This document shows, one piece after another, positions 16,852-21,293 of a DNA stretch of 21,293 nucleotides; the first letter of the stretch is position 1, and every line of letters begins with the position of its first letter. The stretch spans positions 1,886,137 through 1,907,429 of the forward strand of contig MU646308.1 in the NCBI GenBank assembly GCA_026770585.1. The letters are read 5' to 3'. The DNA is from Baffinella frigidus (lineage: Eukaryota; Cryptophyceae; Cryptomonadales; Baffinellaceae). The notes under the pieces are model-generated. The model was given only the letters and a program-made list of their open reading frames with translations, had not been told where the DNA came from and searched no databases. The position numbers and the translations under genes were made by a program.

Positions 16852-19800
16852 GGCGGTGCTGCACGGAAGCATGGACACACCAGATGTTCGTGCGCAGCTC
16901 TCGAAGGAGGTCACGCGCACCGTCCGCTTCCTCGTCTCGTCCACTTTCACGGTGCCACTCCCAAAAGTCACTCCACAAAGCCGCTTCTAAAAGGGGGGTA
17001 CGGTCTGACGGCTCCAAGCCCTTTTGGGGACCGTCTAACGGTGTTGCCAACCCACCAGGCCCTACGAAGACACGTGTCTTGATGGCTCGACGACCCCTCC
17101 GTACCAGCATGCCCCCCCCCCCCTGGTAGAAACCTGGGAATGTCAAACTTTTTGTCTTCGGAGAGCTGATGGAAGCCCTCAACCCTCACCCCAACCGAAA
17201 AATTAACCCTCAACCCGAAACCCGAAACCCGAAACCCGACACCCAACACCCTCCATAAACAGCACCCCCCCCCTCTATAAACGGCACGCCCCTTGGAGGA
17301 CACTACGATGGAGACGAACCTACTCCTTATGACTGGCAAGAGAGCATCACCAACACCGAAAGTTCTAAACCCTGAAGCTCACACCCTGAACCCTAAATCC
17401 TAAATCCTAAATTCTAAATCCCAATCCCTCAACCTTAAAACCTAAACCCTAAATAGCCACTAATGGTGTATTCGCGAAAGCCCTCTGTAATGCGCTGGGC
17501 GGGTGCAGGACACGACACTAGAGAGGAACCTGCTTCTCGCGGATGTCATGCCCGCCGTCCAGGCACCCTCCCCTCCAACCCCTCCTAGATATACAGCTCC
17601 TATATAGGTATTTTCGAATGCCGGACACACATGCCATCACGTGATGCAAGCCGTCCAGGCACCCTCCCCGCTAACCACCGATAGACACACGAATAGATGC
17701 CTCCTAGACACGTATTTATGCCTGATGGGCACGTGCATATAGGCCCCGTGATACTTGCCGTCCAGGTACCCTGACCTCCAACCCCGAACCCTGGACCCAT
17801 CCCTAACCCCCGATCATCCAACGCTTCACGCTTGACACCACACCCAACCCCCCATTCGTTTTGCGCCCACTTTTCAAGTTCGGGCGAACCATCGCAGTCC
17901 CTGAAACTTGTTTTCTGAAACTGAAAGTCGTTGTCTGGGAGCAGGAATTCGCGCGCCGCCTCCGTATCGAGGTCCTACAACTCCCGTTTCCCCATAAATT
18001 GAGCAAACGTTTTCCTATAAGTTGAGCGCGTTCCCATAAGTTGAGTGACGTTTCCCCATAAGTTGAGCGCACGTTTCCACATAAGTTGAGCGTCGTGTCC
18101 CCATGTGTTGGGCGCATTCTTCGGCCGTCGAGATTGCCATAAGAGCCTCTATCGGAGGTCGGTGTTTGAAGTGGGTGGGCGGGTGTAGGGATGCTGTGTT
18201 GGTTCTGAATGAAGGGTCCAGCGTTACGGTTTTGAGTTGAATCGAGTCAGACCATAAACCCTGGGTGTCTTCGGGTTTCGGGTCTCGGTTAGGTGTTGGC
18301 GTGCACATCAGGGTGTTGGTTTCGGGGTTTGGTGTTCGGGGTTCAGGTTTCGATTCGGGTTTTGAATTTCGGGTTTCGGGTTTCGGGGTTTGGGATCGGT
18401 AGACCCAGGGTCTGACTCCGAGGTACCCCTCAAACTGGCAGTGATGGTTCAATTCGGTTCAAACTCTAAACCCTGGGGGTGCTTGACAGGCAGTAATGGT
18501 GGAGATGCGGTGGGGGATCAGAGCTGAAGCCTCTCAAGCACACGAGACGTCCGATATCTGCAGTACCTCCTCAATCCCTCAACTAGGGTGTAGAGTGTAG
18601 AGTGTAGGGTGAAAGGTGCAGGGTCTAGGGTCTATGCTGGCCTGGAAGCCTCGCAGGTTTACGAGACTTTCGACATCTGCAGTAACCCTTCAATCCCCCA
18701 CCCCTCAACCCCAAACCTTCAACCCGAACGAGACTGATGAGATCTGCAGTAACTGCTTCATCTCTCAATTCTCCACCCCGAACCTTCAATTCCAAAGCTT
18801 CAACCGCTGGCCCTAAGTTTGGACCCAGTACCTTGGGCCCTAAACTCTTCGCCCTGGCACCTATACCGCAATCCCGCAAAGCCAAAATCATCCATATCCC
18901 GTAAACACTGTCGATGTTTCAAGTTTTGTTTGTGAAACCTGGGAGCATGCCGGGACTGTTGTTTGGCGCGTTTTCTTTCAAGCGTTGCCTGATATCTGTT
19001 TGATGCTCACTCGTCGGACCCAAATGTGGGTATCTAGGCTTCAAGGGCACCCAAGGATGCAAGGTCATGAGGAATCCAAAGTAGATTCACGTAGGTTCTC
19101 TTTAGAGCCTAGATATCCACACCGGGGGGTTGTACCACGCACGAGCCTACGACCCACCTCGGAGCACACACGTCTTTCTAAGATGTGTTCCACGAATCGG
19201 CCACTATCGGAGAACAATTAAGAAATAGATCCTGCGCGAAATTGACTTTGAGCCTGGGCCGAGTTCGGTCCTTGCCTAGGCTGAGCACGACGCCGTAGAA
19301 TCTTGCGTGGAGCACAAACGTCTTTCTAAGATCTGTACCAATAATCGGCCTCTTTTGGACAACAGTCGAGAAATAATTCCTGCGCCAAATTGACCCTGGG
19401 CCACCGCTCACGTCGTCCCTGGCCTAGGCTGAGGACTCAGCCCTAAAATCTCGCGTGGCAGTGAGAGAGATCGAACGATCGATATCAGAGTCGATTGGCT
19501 TCTCGTACATCTTCCTCGGCACCCAGAAATACGGCTTTCGCCCGTTCCCGGTACACGCCTCAACATTTGATCTTGAGATTTTTTTGAGTGTGGAATCATT
19601 CAGAGTCCCTCACGAGAAGCACCGCAGAGTGAGTCTATTTTCATGTTGTTGTTTTCGAAACGGGATCCAGAAATACGGCTTCCGCCCATTCCCGGTACAC
19701 ACTAGGGTTCGGGGTTCGGGGTTCAGGGTTCAGGGTCCTCAAGGTTCCAGGTTCAGAGTTCCCAGAAATTCGTCTTCCGTGTAGGGCCCTTTAAGATTCA

Positions 19801-19928
19801 GGGTTCAGGGTTCTGGTTTCAGGGTTCAGGGTTGTTTGGTGCGCTGAAAATAGCACCTATGCCCTTCTCTCTGCAGAGCAAAATTCTTGGAAGGGATTGT
19901 CAAAAGTCAATTCCCCACGAGGGATAAG
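16844..19928 (+). CDS. DUF4062/NWD-type NTPase-associated protein, N-terminal exons only
   Basis: Exons: 16844-16951, 17509-17562, 17945-17971, 18490-18562, 19462-19550 and, less surely, 19854-19928. Together they give about 142 residues. The order of motifs is that of the DUF4062 domain at the N-terminus of NWD1-like and related NACHT/WD40 proteins: VRFLVSSTF (27-35), DTTLERNLLL (37-46), VEMRWGIRAE (67-76), REIERSISESIGF (89-101) and LGTQKYGFRPFP (106-117). A TAG stop lies just before the ATG at 16844. Exon 2 uses a GC donor (CAG|GCACCC). Exon 6 (HLCPSLCRAKFLEGIV...) fits phase 0, but its acceptor (AAAATAG) is ordinary and its donor (GTCAAC) weak. The NACHT and WD40 parts expected for such proteins (usually over 1000 residues) are absent before the AT-rich block. 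A role in signalling or innate-type defence is inference from the family. Confidence 0.82.
17180..17455. repeat. CCCGAAA and CCCTAAA arrays in NWD-type intron 1
   Basis: Two C-rich blocks, 17180-17260 and 17345-17455, separated by the head copy of exon 2. Confidence 0.85.
17299..17340 (+). repeat. Head copy of NWD-type exon 2
   Basis: Encodes DTTMETNLLLMTGK against DTTLERNLLLADVM in exon 2, behind TTGGAG. The key Arg of ERN is changed to Thr. It might be an alternative exon, but the acceptor is poor and no donor follows. Confidence 0.7.
17643..17765 (+). repeat. Two tail copies of NWD-type exon 2
   Basis: Copies of GCCGTCCAG end at 17658 (then GCACCCTCCCC) and 17765 (then GTACCCTGACC). The true exon has GCACCCTCCCC. 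The last copy carries a standard GT donor while the functional one is GC. Confidence 0.75.
17986..18117. repeat. Minisatellite, ~21-bp CATAAGTTGAGCGC unit, six copies
   Basis: Units of the form GTTTCCCCATAAGTTGAGCG repeat six times directly behind exon 3 of the NWD-type gene, with small length changes. Confidence 0.85.
18245..18395. repeat. GGGTTTCGGG degenerate array
   Basis: G-rich on the sense strand of the NWD-type gene, unlike most arrays in this window. Confidence 0.85.
18645..18748 (+). repeat. Two nested tail copies of NWD-type exon 4
   Basis: Positions 18645-18681 encode EASQVYETFDIC and end A|GTAACC. Positions 18728-18748 encode only ETDEIC and end A|GTAACT. The exon ends EASQAHETSDIC, A|GTACCT. 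Phase 1 is kept in all three. Confidence 0.9.
18690..18880. repeat. Loose CAACCC/CTTCAACC array
   Basis: Degenerate C-rich repeats around and after the second tail copy of exon 4. Confidence 0.6.
19025..19121. mobile_element. Short inverted-repeat element, TATCTAGGCT termini
   Basis: TGTGGGTATCTAGGCTTCAA on the left pairs with TTAGAGCCTAGATATCCACA on the right, about 57 bp apart. Confidence 0.65.
19162..19457. repeat. 148-bp tandem duplication before NWD-type exon 5
   Basis: Positions 19162-19309 and 19310-19457 are diverged copies (both with CGTCTTTCTAAGAT and CCTAGGCTGAG). The second runs into the exon 5 acceptor GTGGCAG. The first ends GTGGAG at the equivalent place. Confidence 0.8.
19665..19779 (+). 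repeat. Two tail copies of NWD-type exon 5
   Basis: Positions 19665-19694 encode IQKYGFRPFP, then GTACACACTAGGG. About 19762-19778 (CCAGAAATTCGTCTTCC) is a worn copy, then GTGTAG. The exon ends TQKYGFRPFP, GTACAC. A GGGTTC array starts within 10 bp of the first copied donor. Confidence 0.85.
19703..19840. repeat. GGGTTCAGGG array
   Basis: Two blocks of GGGTTCGGG/GGGTTCAGGG separated by the worn exon copy, G-rich on the sense strand. Confidence 0.9.
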
Positions 19929-20085
19929 GTCAACGCGTTCACTTTGGAGATTTTCCAGCGCCGAAAAGTCCGCTTTGGAAGAGCCGAACCCCCCTGAGCA
20001 ATGTGACGTGACTTCGCAGAGCAAGACGGCGCTTGTTTCCTCCTCATCTGCAAAGCAAGATCCCGATTTTGATCTCATCTTTTGA
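19877..20085 (+). other. Coding-like stretch before the composition change
   Basis: Behind a good acceptor (CTTCTCTCTGCAG) two frames are open. One ends CCC-TGA at 19997 after RRKVRFGRAEPP. The other runs to TGA at 20085 and ends SSSSAKQDPDFDLIF. Either could be a terminal exon, and the first continues the proposed exon 6. I cannot decide which is real. Confidence 0.3.
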
Positions 20086-20093
20086 GAGATATA

Positions 20094-20140
20094 GAGGTCA
20101 CACTTTCACACTCGCTTAGCTCGCATGAAAGTGTGACCTC
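20094..20140. repeat. Perfect 15-bp stem hairpin at the composition boundary
   Basis: GAGGTCACACTTTCA (20094-20108) pairs perfectly with 20126-20140 across a 17-nt loop. Weak pairing may continue outward (AGAGA). It may mark an element end or a terminator. Confidence 0.8.
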
Positions 20141-20169
20141 AAGTTCTCTAATGTTCGCACTACTCCGCT

Positions 20170-20250
20170 AAGGCTATACCCTTGACCTATTGATTACTTT
20201 TTCTATTACCGGTTCAAGGTCATACCCTTGCCTTTTTTACTACTTTTTTT
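20170..20250. repeat. Direct repeat beside the hairpin
   Basis: AAGGCTATACCCTTGACC (from 20170) and AAGGTCATACCCTTGCC (from 20216) are each followed by a T-rich stretch with TTACTTTTT or CTACTTTTT. No gene is seen between here and 20399. Confidence 0.65.
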
Positions 20251-20399
20251 ACATCATGTAACCTCATGTTTTTCCGTAAATCACTTATGAGAAGTAAATT
20301 TAAGGGATGTTTAAAAATGAAATAGGTATGTAATCTATAGGCAACAATGAGCCCAATGAAATTCTGTTCAAAATGGAACAAATTTTAAAAAATCGATTT

Positions 20400-21161
20400 T
20401 TATTCTTGTTTATTGTAATAAATAAAATGTTTAGTTTTTGTATGGTGTGCGTCATATGTTTTATCATAAATATTAAGGTCTTCAATATCAAAGATTAATT
20501 CAGTTACGAAATTTAATTCTAAACATATCAACATATGACATTGAAACGCTTTTAAATCGTTCTTTGAGAAGAATTTATATATATCGGATGATTTAGATTT
20601 ATACATAGCATTACAACCTAATATATACGGGGGGTCTAAAAAAAGCATTGTATGATTATCATTAACATATTCTTTGACCAAATCCAAGCCGTCCTTTTCG
20701 GAAATTTCAATATTAGCATTTTGTAAAAAGTCCATAAACGGACAATTTAAAATATTACGATGTCCTACTTTTTTATTAGAAGGATATAAACCTTCACGCA
20801 TTGTATAATACAAATTTCCTAATATGTAACCACCAACACCATCTTTTTTTTTAATATCATATGTTTCTTTTGTCATAGTGCTACAAAATTCATTAATTTC
20901 TTCATTTATCATTTGTAATTCATCAGGGCTATCTTTAGCCATTCGTAAAAGTTCTATTAAATGAAAGTCCATATCATTTAAAACATATTTAATGTCTTTG
21001 TCTTTATTTTGTGTCCATACATAATATGAAAAAGCACAACTCCCACAATATGGTTCTATTATGGTTTTGATATCGTCTATTCTGTTTTTAAATGTATCAT
21101 ATAGTCTTTCGACTTCTTGTCTTTTATTGCCGCTGTATGGAAAAAAGAAATGATTCTTCAT
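20400..21161 (-). CDS. D12-class N6-adenine DNA methyltransferase, 253 residues
   Basis: This enzyme transfers a methyl group from S-adenosylmethionine to N6 of adenine in a short DNA site. Motif order is that of the Dam/D12 class: motif X PYSGNK (8-13) and motif I IIEPYCGSCAFSYY (34-47), both cofactor binding; ND at 62-63; a variable target-recognition part (about 70-165); and catalytic motif IV LFLDPPY (173-179). Length is normal for the class and no break is seen. The ATG at 21161 lies 28 bp from the stop of the upstream gene, suggesting a compact cluster. Codons are overwhelmingly A/T-ending, unlike the host exons, and there are no introns. Such genes are common in algal DNA viruses, polinton-like viruses, phages and bacteria. 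The target site and the source cannot be read from the sequence. Confidence 0.93.
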   Translation of the reverse strand: MKNHFFFPYSGNKRQEVERLYDTFKNRIDDIKTIIEPYCGSCAFSYYVWTQNKDKDIKYVLNDMDFHLIELLRMAKDSPDELQMINEEINEFCSTMTKETYDIKKKDGVGGYILGNLYYTMREGLYPSNKKVGHRNILNCPFMDFLQNANIEISEKDGLDLVKEYVNDNHTMLFLDPPYILGCNAMYKSKSSDIYKFFSKNDLKAFQCHMLICLELNFVTELIFDIEDLNIYDKTYDAHHTKTKHFIYYNKQE

Positions 21162-21189
21162 TATACTTTAATGTAAGAAAAAAAATCAT

Positions 21190-21291
21190 TCAGCCAATCA
21201 TAAAACCTTCTGAATCTTTTACAAATAAATAGAACATCGTTAAATGGTCATTACGATTGGTCTTTAAGTATGCTTCTAAGCATTCCGCAAT
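21190..21291 (-). CDS. 3' end of an unidentified gene, partial
   Basis: A frame is open from the right edge to TGA (21192-21190), giving 33 residues (IAECLEAYLKTNRNDHLTMF followed by YLFVKDSEGFMIG). Composition and spacing match the methyltransferase gene. I do not recognise it; the ending resembles small viral or phage proteins in style only. Confidence 0.5.
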   Translation of the reverse strand: MAECLEAYLKTNRNDHLTMFYLFVKDSEGFMIG

Positions 21292-21293
21292 AT

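Larger units (their letters stand above)
20086..21293. mobile_element. AT-rich virus-like block with compact genes
   Basis: From about 20090 the sequence becomes strongly AT-rich, loses telomere-like arrays and carries close-packed intronless genes. This fits an integrated DNA virus, a polinton-like virus or a giant-virus fragment. It could equally be a bacterial or phage-like sequence or a misjoined contig. No capsid, polymerase or integrase is visible, and the right end lies beyond the window. Confidence 0.55.

Noticed and set aside
17803-18117. Minus-strand frames opposite the NWD-type gene near 17.9 kb
   Set aside because: They look protein-like, but the plus strand holds a 27-nt exon (EFARRLRIE) that completes the DUF4062 motif order in phase.
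20300-20491. 63-codon minus frame overlapping the methyltransferase 3' end
   Set aside because: Lys/Ile/Asn-rich translation of AT-rich DNA overlapping a confident gene in another frame.
1-21293. tRNA, rRNA and riboswitch genes
   Set aside because: I saw no cloverleaf-like segment, conserved rRNA block or known riboswitch core in either strand. A covariance-model search would be needed to exclude small ones.

Overview
The window is nuclear DNA of an intron-rich eukaryote, most likely a microalga or similar protist. The last ~1.2 kb is AT-rich, compact and virus-like. Evidence for a nuclear genome: three genes can be assembled by eye from short exons (27 to 354 nt) with GT-AG or GC-AG borders and matching phases. 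Introns are packed with degenerate telomere-like arrays (CCCTAAA, CCCTGAA and variants), microsatellites and short inverted-repeat elements. I cannot name the species. The style recalls algal genomes rich in scattered GGGTTTAGG-like repeats, but that is recollection only.

Layout. (1) 6604 down to 1, minus strand: nine exons of an organelle-type type I methionine aminopeptidase; the C-terminus lies beyond the left edge. (2) 6605-7358: a spacer shared by two divergent genes. (3) 7359-14987, plus strand: eleven exons of a 289-residue protein with an MGC N-terminus (predicted lipidation) and paired EF-hands. (4) About 15.0-16.8 kb: a repeat-rich stretch with one good unassigned exon and many partial copies of it. 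(5) 16844 to about 19.9 kb, plus strand: the N-terminal exons of a DUF4062/NWD-type NTPase-associated protein, incomplete. (6) From about 20090: base composition changes abruptly at a perfect hairpin. The rest carries a complete D12-class adenine DNA methyltransferase and the 3' end of a second small gene, 28 bp apart, both on the minus strand.

The most unusual feature is in the introns. At least twelve exons in four loci are followed, inside the downstream intron, by one to three shorter copies of their own 3' end. Nearly all copies end exactly at a splice-donor-like sequence, and successive copies usually get shorter. Several exons also have copies of their 5' start, with the acceptor, upstream. 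Mobile inverted-repeat elements and telomere-like arrays lie between the copies. This suggests repeated insertion or break repair at exon-intron borders.

The three host genes have no obvious shared pathway (organellar N-terminal processing, calcium sensing at a membrane, signalling NTPase). The virus-like block starts where the NWD-type gene should continue, so it is either an integration inside that gene or an assembly join.
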